NCBI GenBank assembly: GCA_963788305.1
Contig: CAWBGK010000003.1
Span: 68,409 to 132,408, forward strand
Length of the DNA stretch: 64,000 nt
Direction of reading: 5' to 3'
DNA from: UTCFX2 sp963788305
Lineage (GTDB): Bacteria; Chloroflexota; Anaerolineae; Anaerolineales; UBA4823
Below, piece by piece: positions 48,957-58,070 of the stretch (position 1 is its first letter; the number at the start of each line of letters is the position of its first letter). Position numbers and translations under genes: made by a program. Below the pieces are notes generated by a model, which did no database searches, was not told where the DNA came from, and worked only from the letters and a program-made list of their open reading frames with translations.

Positions 48957-50841
48957 CGTTATTTTCCCCTGTCAGGCCAAGCTCTTTTTGTTTCTCCAAC
49001 GTGGGCGCTCCTGTTAGCGGATCCCAACCCCGGGCTTCATAGTATTCAGTAAGTAACGAGTTCGAGGTCGTGGATAACGCAGTCCGGTTCTTCCTGGTAC
49101 TTACCAAAGGCTGGCACATTACGCACCCGCGCAGGCAGTTGATCATCCTTGGGGGTAATCCCTTCGCGCACATTGAACATCCGCTGAAGGTTGATGCAGC
49201 GCTCACTGATCATAAGCAGCTCTGCTCCATCGATCTCCCATCCTGTCAGGTCTGAGATCATATCAGCCCAATGATCGACTGTGACACCTCCGTACATATA
49301 AAACTTGCACGTTCCAATGATATCTGGAAGAGCCAGGCCGTTCTGCAAGGTCGGCACCACATACCCTTTTCCTTTCTCATCCCAACGTTCCACCATATTT
49401 GGATCAGGCACACCATAGCGCATTAGCCCCCAGTCAAGTTTTCCTCGATCCCAGGCCATTCCCTCCAAAGGATGAATATGACACATGCCCCGGTTTCCGG
49501 TAGCATAGGTGATTCCCAATGCCTTTCCCGATCGTGGATCATGCGCAGGACCTTCCAATCCTTTAACATGAATTGCCAGCTCCTCAGCGCCTTTACCGAT
49601 CTTTTTCGCGGCATTTCGAACTCCTTCAGCAAGCAAATCGCCCAAACCTTCGCTCAGCGATTTTCCGAACCAGCAATGGTAGCACTTTGGCATTACCCCA
49701 GCTTAAGTCAAGACCATCCACTTCTTCCTTAGAAAGTAAACCTTGCTCGTAACAGTCCATCGCAAAAGCGATCATTGCGCCTGTCGATATAGTATCCAGG
49801 CCTAGCTCATTGCACAACCAGGTAGAATGGATGGCAGCATCCATGTTATTGTTAAGGACATAGGCAGTAAAGCTGGATATCGACTTATATTCTGCGCCAC
49901 CATGTTCAGGCGTCTTCCACTGGTCATCTTTCACGTGCACCTTGCGAGCGCAGGCCATCGTACAGCCCTTATAGCAGCCAAATCCCTTGATGAAGTTGTT
50001 ATTCAAATAGTGATCAAAAACTTCAGGACCTGCGCCCCAGGAGTTGGACTGCCAGTTCTTAGAAGGCCAATCACCTCCGTCGTCATTGGAAGGGATATCA
50101 CCGATAGTTCCGTAGCTTTTCATTCCGATAAACATCGGATTTTCGGAAATCTCATCGAAGGTCGCTTTTAGATATTGTTTTGATCTTTCTGATGGACCGG
50201 CGTTTACCTTGGATTTTCCTGAAACCACGATAGCCAGAAAGATTTTTAGAACCCCACACTGCCCCACCGCCGCAACGACCTGCTGCGCGATCATCACACA
50301 TCACTGCGGCAATCTTTACCAGGTTTTCCCCAGCGGGCCCAATACACATGACACTGGCTCTCTTATCGTCAACCTCGGTCCGAAGCAAGGCGGACTTTTC
50401 AGATACAACTTTTCCCAACAAATGCGTGGCATCATGAAATTCGACCTGTCCCTCACGGATCAGAATATAAACTGGAGCAGGTGATTTCCCTTTGATTATG
50501 AGTTGATCGAATCCCGCCTTTTTTAGATCGGGCCCGAAATCAGAACCAACCCGAGACTCGCCCCAGATTTGCGTGAGCGGAGATTTGAAGCACAGCATTA
50601 CGGAGCCGCCACCCGGGATTCGCGCCAGGCTGAGCGGACCGGTGGCCACTACCATGATATTCTCAGGGCTCAGAGGGTCTGTTCCAGGCATCAATTCATC
50701 ATATAAAACGCGAGCGCCGATGCCTGCGCCACCCAGATATTGCCGCATGACCCTGATTGGCAAATCCTCGGGTTTTGCCTCCCAGTGATTGAGGTCAACC
50801 CGCAGCAGTTTTCCCGCGTAACCTTTGATTTGATTGGTCAT
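48943..50841 (-). CDS. aldehyde:ferredoxin oxidoreductase (tungsten, AOR family), frameshifted
   Basis: About 633 residues, the normal AOR length. It oxidizes aldehydes to acids and reduces ferredoxin, using a tungsto-bispterin and one 4Fe-4S cluster. Domain 1 starts GYAGKLLRVDLNHWEAKPED, with YLGGAGIGARVLYDELMPGT and the pterin-contact stretch AAGRCGGGAVWGSKNL. After a shift near 50200 the cluster motif GCYKGCTMACARKV appears (Cys-x3-Cys-x3-Cys). Further shifts lie near 49680 and 49090; the C-terminus reads YYEARGWDPLTGAPTLEKQK. A MoaD/ThiS-type gene lies immediately upstream, as expected for pterin-enzyme operons. In this island the most logical substrate is 2-oxoglutarate semialdehyde; that is inference. 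Confidence 0.85.
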
Positions 50842-50902
50842 TGTTCATACCCTTCCATTTTTGCTAATGGACAATTCTAACGAAAATGGTTCTTCCTTAC
50901 AA

Positions 50903-51181
50903 TCAGCCGCCTGCAAGGGCTTTCATCGCGGTCACTTCCTGGCCTTCTTTCAGTCGAAATGAAAAATCCTGGACGACTTTCTTATCTACTAGCAGAACGA
51001 TCGGACCCCGGAAGCAGACTTCCACGCTGTTCCACATGTACTCAGGCAGCACGGCCCCCCAGCGAGCAGAGATTACATCAAGCACAGTTTTCAGCGTCGC
51101 CTCATCAGGCAGCTCCATCTCGACCGGATCACGCCCAAAATATTCACGCAAGTCCGCAACACTTCTGAACTTGATTTTCAT
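50903..51181 (-). CDS. MoaD/ThiS family sulfur carrier
   Basis: Ubiquitin-fold protein of 92 residues with the required C-terminal di-glycine (MKALAGG), where a thiocarboxylate forms. Core: KIKFRSVADLREYFGRD, ATLKTVLDVISARW, then DFSFRLKEGQEVTAM. It is probably the sulfur donor for the dithiolene of the molybdo/tungstopterin used by the AOR encoded 61 bp downstream. The start overlaps the stop of the DapA-type gene by 4 bp (ATGA), showing translational coupling. Archaeal and bacterial AOR operons often hold such a copy (general knowledge). Confidence 0.88.
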   Translation of the reverse strand: MKIKFRSVADLREYFGRDPVEMELPDEATLKTVLDVISARWGAVLPEYMWNSVEVCFRGPIVLLVDKKVVQDFSFRLKEGQEVTAMKALAGG

Positions 51182-52068
51182 TCTGCCAGGTCATCAAGCA
51201 TATTCTTCAATTGGCTTACCAGCTCTGGCTCAGGCGGCAGCAAGGGTTTGCGTGGCTCTCCGATACTGCGCCCCATCAGCTGTAATCCGGCTTTGGCTAG
51301 CTGAACATACTTCCCTGTTCCTTCGAACAAATCCATTACTGGAAGGATCTTAAAATATAGTTCTCTTGCCCTCGCAAAGTCTTTCTGTACGACAGCCAAC
51401 TCATAAAGTCTCACACACTGCTTTGCGAGGATGTTAGCTGGTGCAGCTATCCACCCTTCAACTCCCATGGCAAACATTTCTAAAACCAATGTGTCGCAGC
51501 CACAAACGACCTCGATTTCATCACCGCAACGCCGCATAATATCACACACTCGCTGCATAATCCCTGAGCTTTCTTTTATGGCTTCGATGTTCTTGAATTT
51601 TGCAAGACGCTCGACTAAGGGAGGCAAAATATCAGAGCCTGAGGTGCCAGGATTGTTATAGACAATGATCGGGCAGTCGACATGTTGCGCCAGGGTAGAA
51701 AAGTGGTAGTACAACTCGTCCTGTGAGAGGTGACCATAATACGGCGGTACAACCATGACGCCATCTGCCCCTAAATCCTGTGCAGTTTGGGCATACTCGA
51801 TGGTCTCTGCTGTTGAACAAGCAGCTGCACCGACATAGACGGGCAAATCCTTCTTGACCTCATCTAAGGTGACAGCTACCACATGTTTGCGTTCTTCCTT
51901 CGTCAGCGAGGCAAACTCGCCTGTTGACCCTGCTGGAATGATGCTGTAGACTTTGCAGTCGTCTATTAAGAACCGTATGTGCCTTCTTAAAGCAGCCTCA
52001 TCGAACTCCCCAGTAGAGTCGAAAGGGGTGCAGACGACTGCATAAACACCATGATATTTCTTAGCCAT
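51178..52068 (-). CDS. DapA/NAL family class I lyase, likely hydroxy-pyrroline-carboxylate deaminase
   Basis: TIM-barrel Schiff-base enzyme of 296 residues. Start motif YHGVYAVVCTPFDSTGEFDE; GSTGEFASLTKEE; catalytic Tyr in IIVYNNPGT; Schiff-base Lys in IEAIKESSG. The family includes dihydrodipicolinate synthase, sialic acid lyase and 1-pyrroline-4-hydroxy-2-carboxylate deaminase. In this cluster the last is the best fit: it would turn the product of D-hydroxyproline dehydrogenase into 2-oxoglutarate semialdehyde and ammonia. The gene lies between the FAD dehydrogenase and the MoaD gene, which it overlaps by 4 bp. Confidence 0.85.
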   Translation of the reverse strand: MAKKYHGVYAVVCTPFDSTGEFDEAALRRHIRFLIDDCKVYSIIPAGSTGEFASLTKEERKHVVAVTLDEVKKDLPVYVGAAACSTAETIEYAQTAQDLGADGVMVVPPYYGHLSQDELYYHFSTLAQHVDCPIIVYNNPGTSGSDILPPLVERLAKFKNIEAIKESSGIMQRVCDIMRRCGDEIEVVCGCDTLVLEMFAMGVEGWIAAPANILAKQCVRLYELAVVQKDFARARELYFKILPVMDLFEGTGKYVQLAKAGLQLMGRSIGEPRKPLLPPEPELVSQLKNMLDDLAE

Positions 52069-52101
52069 ATGATTATTCCTCGAATTCTATGATTCTGTGA
52101 A

Positions 52102-53249
52102 TTATTGAGCGAAGCGTGAAAAAGACAAGCGTTCGCAGCCGATAGATGGTTTTTGTCCAGTGATTAACTGGCTGATGATCAGACCGGTAATTGGTCCTTC
52201 GGTAATTCCAATACCTTCGTGCCCGCATGCCAGATACATGCCTTGCAAGTGCTCGACCGGTGAAATGATAGGGATTAAATCAGGAGTATATGGACGGAAG
52301 CCTGCCCAGGTTCGAATTGCAGAGATACCTGCCAGGAATGGAAAGAATCGCAGGTTGCGTTGCACAATCATGGCAACCACATCAGGGTCCGTCGCAGGAT
52401 CAAAGCCAACAAATTGCCGACTACTTCCCAAGAGCAAATTTCCATTAGGCATTTGTTGGATATTGGCTGCTACGGCAATCCCAACGTCGGAATTGGATTG
52501 AACCGCTTCCATATAGCCAGCAGCCAGCATTATTTTCGTTCGAATAATATTCTGGGATGCTGGGACGGTAACGATGAGCGTGCCTTTCCTGGGAGAGACA
52601 GGCACCGTCAGACCGGCGAGCTTGCCCAAAAAACCTGACCAGGCACCTGCCGCGATCACTACTGCACCAGTTGAAATTCGGCCTTTGTTTGTTACCACGG
52701 CAGTTACTGCTTGTTTAGATGGCGAGAGTTCAAAGTCAATTACTTCCGTGAAATTTTCAATCGCTGCGCCTCTCTGGCGGGCGGCATGTGCTAAAGCTTG
52801 AGTGGTGTATAGAGGGTTAACCTGTGAGTTTTCATGGAAGAATGCCCCACCTGCCACATTTGGGGAAATGTTCGGCTCCAACTCACGTAATTCTCTATCA
52901 GAAATCATCTGGCAAGTGAGTCCCCATGCTTGCAGGCGCTCAACCGTCTGCCGCATTCCTTCCATTTTCTCAGGCATCTCGACAAGTGCTATGCTGCCAG
53001 TTTGCCTGTATTCGATATCGATGGGAACGGTTTGGGCTAGCTCTTCATAAAGCCGGTTGCTGTAGCGGGCAAGCTCGAGGTGGATTTCAGGCTCTTCCCA
53101 GGTGACCACATGACTTATTCCACGCGTGATGCACCCGAGCCAATGGATTCTTTCTCGACCAGAACTGTTTTCAGGCCTGCTGTGGCAAGGTGATAGGCAC
53201 ATGATGTGCCCACAATTCCTCCACCAATGACAACTACATCTGAATTTAT
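52102..53249 (-). CDS. FAD-dependent D-amino-acid/D-hydroxyproline dehydrogenase (HcnC/ThiO type), frameshifted
   Basis: DAO-family flavoenzyme of about 381 residues. N-terminal FAD fold in one frame: VVVIGGGIVGTSCAYHLATA, then KTVLVEKESIGSGAS; a base shift near 53110 leads to GISHVVTWEEPEIHLELARY. Downstream blocks are FFHENSQVNPLYTTQALAHA, VVIAAGAWSGFLGKLAGLTV and GFRPYTPDLIPIISPVEH. No normal start codon is present in frame; ATA at 53249 overlaps the stop of the small aconitase-X gene, so the real start may be mis-sequenced. It is the substrate-oxidizing (beta) subunit that would work with the HcnA- and HcnB-type subunits encoded at 48956 and 48671. Confidence 0.8.
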
Positions 53250-53686
53250 GGCCAATCTTCAGGAATATAAGGATTTATTGTTACCGTGCCATCACTCTCG
53301 ATCTTCAAGTGATCTCCGTCGTGGATGCATAAAAAATCTGTGTCATCTAGGACGATCACTGGTATGGTTTTGTTATACATCTCTTCAGCTACAATCGCTC
53401 CAAGAGACAAGATAGGATCTACTTTCTTGTTGATGATAGCCGCCGGTGCAGAGCCATTCCTTATGCCTTCAAGCAGAATGGCGCTGGCAGTGCTGGACCC
53501 TTTTCCGATTGGGAAAACGAATATTTTTCCTGTGATATTTCTTCCACAAAGTTCGTGCCGCCGATCAATAACATCCCCTGTTTTGGGGTTGATCCCTCCC
53601 CAAAAGCTGATAGGTTGTTGGGTCACCACTGCAGAGCCAGCAGCCTGACCGATAACCAGAGCACGGCCTTTCACAAACTTTTCCAT
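53246..53686 (-). CDS. aconitase X swivel-domain small subunit (DUF126)
   Basis: About 146 residues, the small subunit of the two-chain aconitase X (AcnX). It begins MEKFVKGRALVIGQAAGSAV and holds FPIGKGSSTASAILLEGIR, the swivel-domain loop of the aconitase superfamily, and IPVIVLDDTDFLCIHDGDHL near the end. GGAGGG precedes the ATG at 53686, which lies inside the end of the large-subunit gene (53671), so both are coupled. With the large subunit it forms a dehydratase. Confidence 0.88.
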   Translation of the reverse strand: MEKFVKGRALVIGQAAGSAVVTQQPISFWGGINPKTGDVIDRRHELCGRNITGKIFVFPIGKGSSTASAILLEGIRNGSAPAAIINKKVDPILSLGAIVAEEMYNKTIPVIVLDDTDFLCIHDGDHLKIESDGTVTINPYIPEDWP

Positions 53687-54952
53687 GCGCCCTCCAATCG
53701 GGTAACTTTGCCTCGCTTCGCAGAATGGATGCATTCTTCCAGGCTGCCAAACACAACTCTTGTATTAAGTTCTCCCGGGGCATAATAGGCGCACTTCCCT
53801 GAATTCGTCATGATCACCTCTGCGCCAGCAGACACGATGGGAGAGTGGAATACGCACGTGTCGAGAATTATCTCTGCGCCAAACTTCGTGATGAAGTCTT
53901 TCAGTCCACCCCGCTCCAATAATGCCATCGAAAGTTGATTGGTAAGGATGATCAAACGTACTCCGGCTGGCAGTGTTCCACCTGTTTTCTGAATTATTTC
54001 TGTCATTGCCTGGAATTCCGTATAAGAGAAATGCGGACATCCCAGCACGACGGCATCAAGTGCGTCGCCCTCACCAGCATCATGGGAGAGTTCATCCATG
54101 GCTTTCAAAAGATCATTCATTCCAAATTCAACGATCTCTTCCGGCTCTGATCCCTGAAAGGCATCTTCGAGGGTAGGTGCTTCAGGAGTTAGACCTATGA
54201 TGTGAAATAACCCAATACCGCCTGATGAAGCTGCAGCCGCACCCAAAGCTTTTAGTTGGTCGCTGTTTGCTGATGTATAGAAACCTTCAATTACAGGGAT
54301 TCTGTCCTGGATCCGCTTTCCAATGAGATACCCTAACACGGGATAGAAAGTATCTTCCGCAAACAAACCTGGATCTATTCCCATCAGATGGATCAGCACC
54401 TGGCCTCTTCGATTCTCTTTTATGTGCAGGCCTTGTTTTGGTACCCGTCCGGTGATTGCTGCGCAAATATCCATAAAATCTGCATAACGATTAGTGCGCG
54501 CTCCAATAACCGAATTTGCATAGATAATCGCATTTGATTCTCCCCAGGCGATTTGCTGACCAAAGGAAGGGGTTAAGAAACCCTGGTATGGAGCGCATGT
54601 CCAGGTGGGAATGCAGTTCATCTTGATGTAGGCATCAGCAATCCGAGTAGCTTTGTGCCCGAATTCTGCTGGCACACCCTGTTTTTTCCAATTCTGGAGA
54701 TCGAGCGGAATCATATTGAAGTGTGGTGGGAACCGACACTCGCGCTCTTGATGACGCCAATTTTTCAGCAAACTCCAAACTCGAATTGCTCATCAAAGCG
54801 CATCCATCGATATGAGCCTGGGTAATGGGTAATAATTCGTTCACTTCCAGAACTTCTGCCATGCGCACAATAATTCTCATGGCCATCTGAACACCCGGAC
54901 CATTCCTGCCGGAAAGCATCGTTTCTTCATGGCTCGTTAGACTTAGTGCCAT
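53671..54952 (-). CDS. aconitase X catalytic large subunit (likely cis-3-hydroxy-L-proline dehydratase), frameshifted
   Basis: About 427 residues, DUF521/AcnX. N-terminal part from SLTSHEETMLSGRNGPGVQM; the frame shifts near 54760 between SLEFAEKLA and FNMIPLDLQNWKKQG. Fe-S-type Cys occur in TWTCAPYQGFLTPS, VLGCPHFSYTEF and LDTCVFHSP. Bacterial AcnX of this two-chain form has been shown to dehydrate cis-3-hydroxy-L-proline, giving pyrroline-2-carboxylate; a mevalonate-pathway AcnX exists in Archaea but is unlikely here given the hydroxyproline genes around. It is the first gene of the island's second transcript, after a terminator at 55070-55092. The start at 54952 has GGAG 11 nt upstream. 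Confidence 0.85.
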
Positions 54953-55069
54953 CAGCTATAGGTCTCCAAAATCATTTACAGTTGAGGTAAGCGGTATGAG
55001 ATCTTGCTCAGGCAATCCGGTTGACCTTATCTGGGTTTACGATCAGTCATCGCAAACTTCTTTACACAT

Positions 55070-55092
55070 AAAAACCGAGTTTAGAACTCGGT
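55070..55092 (-). terminator. Rho-independent terminator of the epimerase transcript
   Basis: Read on the minus strand: ACCGAGTT, 3-nt loop, AACTCGGT, then a run of five T. It overlaps the stop codon of the epimerase gene. This is the clearest intrinsic terminator in the window. It splits the island into a gntR-epimerase transcript and a downstream acnX transcript, whose promoter should lie in 54953-55069. Confidence 0.8.
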
Positions 55093-56118
55093 ACCCCACT
55101 GGTTATGCTCTCCTAAATGGAAACCTTTAGGCCATGGGTCGCGTGGATCAAGTACAAATTGTTGGATTCCAGTGATGAAAGCTCTACCACATATCATGGG
55201 AATAACAGCGGTTATTGAACCAACTTTTGTTTCTTCAATAAGTTTGCCAGTAAACGTGCTGCCAATGATGCTCTCACAGACTATCTGCTCGTTGAGCGTT
55301 TGCATCCCTTTGGCATAGCGATAAGCCATTTCGGCAGATGTCCCGGTCCCACAAGGCGAGCGGTCGATCGCTTCAGAAGAATAGAGCACTGCATTCCGGG
55401 TCGTAACACCTGGTGTGGGCGATGGGGAAATAAATCGAACGTGTGTACAGCGGTTGATATCCGGGTTTTCTGGGTGAGCAACTTCAATACCCTGGTTGAA
55501 GATGGCATCGCGAATCAGGCTTCCGATTCGGACAATGTCTTTTGACCTTTCTGGAACCAGTTCTAGCCCTACAGATTCGGCATTTACGATGGCATAAAAA
55601 TTTCCACCGTAAGCGAGGTCAAAGTTTACATCCCCAATTTCTGGTACGTTGATCGAAAGATCGGCTTTATACAGGAATGAAGGGATATTCTGTATGGTTA
55701 CAGCTTGAGCAATTCCATTTTGGACGCGAACGTGAGCCTTAACCAGGCCTGCTGGAGTGTCCAGCGTAAAGTCGGTGTATGGTTCTTTAGGTTCGATTAT
55801 CCCTGTTTCGACCAGCACGGTACAGGTAGCGATAGTTCCATGTCCACACATTGGCAGGAAACCGCTTACCTCAATGTAAATCACGCCGATATCGGCTCCT
55901 GGCGTGCAAGGGGCAGTGATAATACTGCCTGACATGATATTGGAGCCACGTGGCTCAAACAGCAGCATGGTACGCAGCTCATCGAGGTTTTGCTTGGCCC
56001 ACAACCATTTCTGTTTAAATGTGTTGCCAGGTATTACAGGGACTCCTCCCACAACGATACGGGCGGGTTCACCTTCTGTGTGGGAGTCGATGGCAGAGAT
56101 AATCCGTTTAAATCTCAT
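55081..56118 (-). CDS. 4-hydroxyproline 2-epimerase (proline racemase family)
   Basis: About 345 residues. Both catalytic Cys are kept: MCGHGTIATC (general base) and DRSPCGTGTSAEMAYR. Their presence separates it from trans-3-hydroxyproline dehydratases, in which the first is Thr. Other family blocks are DSHTEGEPARIVVGGVPVIP, LFEPRGSNIMSGSIITAPCT and YGGNFYAIVNAESVG. It should convert trans-4-hydroxy-L-proline to cis-4-hydroxy-D-proline, feeding the D-hydroxyproline dehydrogenase; proline racemase activity cannot be excluded. AAAGG lies upstream of the ATG at 56118; the in-frame extension to 56196 is not needed. The gntR gene is upstream. Confidence 0.87.
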   Translation of the reverse strand: MRFKRIISAIDSHTEGEPARIVVGGVPVIPGNTFKQKWLWAKQNLDELRTMLLFEPRGSNIMSGSIITAPCTPGADIGVIYIEVSGFLPMCGHGTIATCTVLVETGIIEPKEPYTDFTLDTPAGLVKAHVRVQNGIAQAVTIQNIPSFLYKADLSINVPEIGDVNFDLAYGGNFYAIVNAESVGLELVPERSKDIVRIGSLIRDAIFNQGIEVAHPENPDINRCTHVRFISPSPTPGVTTRNAVLYSSEAIDRSPCGTGTSAEMAYRYAKGMQTLNEQIVCESIIGSTFTGKLIEETKVGSITAVIPMICGRAFITGIQQFVLDPRDPWPKGFHLGEHNQWGTEF

Positions 56119-56205
56119 TTGATTGACCTTTATCGTCTGAGAAAAATGGTAGTTTTCTAAATGGCTTTTCCTTAGCGATTTTCTATTGGAAGCCATTCGT
56201 CAAAT

Positions 56206-56970
56206 TTATGAAGGGCTGCTTTCACCAAGAGTATCAAAACTAATATCTGTCTGGATCATGTTTCTTTCGACGCTGCGAAGGTGATCCATCGCTCGCTTCG
56301 CGGCCAGGTCTGGATCCCGATCGCGGATGGCCTCATAGATCTTCCGATGTTCCTCGAGTGCTTTCTGCCACCTGTTTGGCTGAGCAAATGAGGAATGACG
56401 CATGAGGGTCAGCCACAATTTCTGGCCTGTGTAGGTGTAAATCATTTCCTGAACAGATATGATCACCGGATTTTCGGTGGAACAAGCAATCATATAATGG
56501 AATTTTCGATCACCTTCCGAAAAGATATCGCCGATGACTTGATTCTGTGAGTGGTCCGATTCAACCCAATCTAATATCTCTTCTATTTTTTTTTGAGATT
56601 TATCTGTGCTGACCATCGAGGCTAGTTGGGCGATAGCAGGTTCGATAGTTTTTCGAGCTTCTAGAATGACGAATGGCCTCTCGCCAAGCTGTGGAAGTGA
56701 TAATTTGAGTGGTTTTTCTTTTGGTTGAATTTCAATAAATGTCCCCTGGCTTGATCTCGTTTTTATCATACCGGACATTTGCAACACCGTAAGCGCCTCC
56801 CTCAAGGTGGCGCGACTGACACCCAGCAATCGCGCAAGTTCGCGCTCTGGCGGCATTCGATTACTTTCTGAATAATAACCACTTTCGATGAGGCCGATAA
56901 TTTGCTCGTAGACTTGGGTGCAGAGTTTATCTTGTTTTATCTGCCGAAACGTTTCTTTCTGGTTAATCAT
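56206..56970 (-). CDS. FadR-type GntR (FCD) transcription regulator
   Basis: About 254 residues. N-terminal winged helix-turn-helix: QVYEQIIGLIESGYYSESN, MPPERELARLLGVSRATLRE and ALTVLQMSGMIKTRSSQGTF. C-terminal FCD domain binding a small acid: VILEARKTIEPAIAQLASMV, DRKFHYMIACSTENPVI (metal/ligand Asp-His) and LEEHRKIYEAIRDRD. GGGAG precedes the ATG at 56970. It is probably the hydroxyproline-responsive repressor of this island. Its own promoter and the divergent one at 57172-57200 both carry TGGTC-n-GACCA operators, so it is likely self-regulating. Confidence 0.9.
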   Translation of the reverse strand: MINQKETFRQIKQDKLCTQVYEQIIGLIESGYYSESNRMPPERELARLLGVSRATLREALTVLQMSGMIKTRSSQGTFIEIQPKEKPLKLSLPQLGERPFVILEARKTIEPAIAQLASMVSTDKSQKKIEEILDWVESDHSQNQVIGDIFSEGDRKFHYMIACSTENPVIISVQEMIYTYTGQKLWLTLMRHSSFAQPNRWQKALEEHRKIYEAIRDRDPDLAAKRAMDHLRSVERNMIQTDISFDTLGESSPS

Positions 56971-57039
56971 TAGAGCTCCCATCCATACAATATACAGGTC
57001 GGGATCAAGAACTTTTCAAATGAGCGACAAACAATCTTG

Positions 57040-57050
57040 TGGTCAGACCA
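57040..57050. promoter_or_regulatory. FCD/FadR-type operator at the gntR promoter
   Basis: TGGTCAGACCA, an odd-length palindrome matching the general FadR-subfamily recognition pattern TGGTC-n-GACCA. It lies 5 bp downstream of the -10 box of the gntR promoter, over the expected start of transcription, so bound repressor would block initiation. A second exact copy (reverse complement) is at 57207. Confidence 0.75.
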
Positions 57051-57055
57051 TAGAT

Positions 57056-57084
57056 ATGATAACATTCAATTAATCGCAAATCAA
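57056..57084 (-). promoter_or_regulatory. gntR promoter (-35 TTGATT, 17-bp spacer, -10 TATCAT)
   Basis: Read on the minus strand, TTGATT (57079-57084) and TATCAT (57056-57061) are separated by exactly 17 bp. The gntR ATG is 85 bp downstream. The operator TGGTCTGACCA starts 5 bp after the -10 box. Confidence 0.6.
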
Positions 57085-57180
57085 GTGATAATTGTCATCT
57101 AAGACCCATTTTTACTCGTTCGAAAACGCATTTACTCGGTGTACTTTTGACCAAGATATGACAAATGTCACTTGATTCGT
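57075..57180. repeat. inverted repeat of the two promoter upstream boxes
   Basis: The minus-strand sequence at 57098-57075 and plus-strand sequence at 57158-57180 share ATGACAA, a few variable bases and TCACTTGATT. The -35 box is part of the repeat. The arms are about 59 bp apart. The conserved part upstream of the -35 may bind an activator. Confidence 0.55.
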
Positions 57181-57200
57181 ACATTCCATATTTGTTATTA
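57172..57200 (+). promoter_or_regulatory. divergent promoter (-35 TTGATT, 17-bp spacer, -10-like TTATTA)
   Basis: TTGATT at 57172-57177 and TTATTA at 57195-57200, again 17 bp apart and followed 6 bp later by the operator at 57207. The -10 is weak. The layout mirrors the gntR promoter. It points toward the prolidase and Opp genes about 1 kb to the right, with an IS630-type remnant in between. Confidence 0.5.
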
Positions 57201-57206
57201 TTTGCG

Positions 57207-57217
57207 TGGTCTGACCA
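57207..57217. promoter_or_regulatory. second FCD/FadR-type operator
   Basis: TGGTCTGACCA, the exact reverse complement of the operator at 57040-57050. The centres are 167 bp apart, close to sixteen helical turns, so looping by one regulator is possible. It lies just downstream of the plus-strand promoter. Confidence 0.7.
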
Positions 57218-57599
57218 TCGACCCGTTTACGACTCGGCAAATAATAAATACAGTTGAACAGTGACATAACATCCATAAATCGATGCTCTACCCAGGTCCA
57301 GTTGGTTAATTACACATGTCTTAAAGATGCTCCTCGATGTGCCAATAGGAGTCAATTTGTTCTGCGGCTGTAACAACCTGACCCATATGATTGTGTTAAA
57401 GATGCAAGTGATTGGCTCAGCTTTTTAGTAAATGTTGTTCCCATGGATTGTCTAGACCTTTTTGAGGTTGTTTATAAGTAGTATGATATCAATACTTGTC
57501 AGACAATCTACAAGAAGAATAGTTTAGTCTTTACATAATTGAAACCATGTAAATGCATATGCAGATCTAGAAATACACAAAAAACCAAGAACCCTTGAA
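57218..57599. other. AT-rich stretch right of the divergent promoter
   Basis: No gene. May be the untranslated leader of a transcript starting at the 57172-57200 promoter, or sequence left by the IS630-type insertion. Confidence 0.35.
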
Positions 57600-58070
57600 T
57601 TTTAGATTGTCGCGTTGCACCTTAACATAGTGTGGGTTTAGCCAACTTGCAGGCTTGGGAGTGAAATAGAATTCAAATCGTTCTGCCAGAGCCAGGGCTT
57701 CGTCTGCTGGAAGGTTTTTATAATGCACTGGTATCACATGGATTGAGATTGTCCTGTAGAAGCATGATTTTGATCGGGCGCGGAAACTCGACCGTCAAAG
57801 CCTGACAAAACAGAGTGTTTTCTTTCTTCGTACACCGCTGGTGCGCTTGCGCCAACCAAAATCCGATGCGGGCATGATCTTGCAGCACTTTCAGATCTTT
57901 ATCTGTTTACAGGGTTGACCATTTGGATTATTTTATGGTGGCGACATGCGGTGTCTGGGAGATTTCTGTGTGAGTTTTTTCTCGATCCAATTCCAATACA
58001 CTAAGCGTCCGGCGATTTTCCCTGGCTGCGAGATGACCTTTACTGATCAGTTTTTCAAGATACGTTCAAT
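57600..58070 (-). pseudogene. IS630-type transposase remnant
   Basis: No intact frame, but on the minus strand pieces read in order as part of a DDE transposase: a possible N-terminal helix-turn-helix piece (DREKTHTEISQTPHV, near 57980), ARIGFWLAQAHQRC, IKIMLLQDNLN (catalytic Asp), then in another frame NLPADEALALAERFEFYFTP followed by KPASWLN, the classical end region of IS630/Tc1-type enzymes (about 57650-57740). No inverted repeats were found. It sits between the regulatory region and the prolidase gene. A plus-strand frame of 81 codons (57946-58191) overlapping it is not called. Confidence 0.5.
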
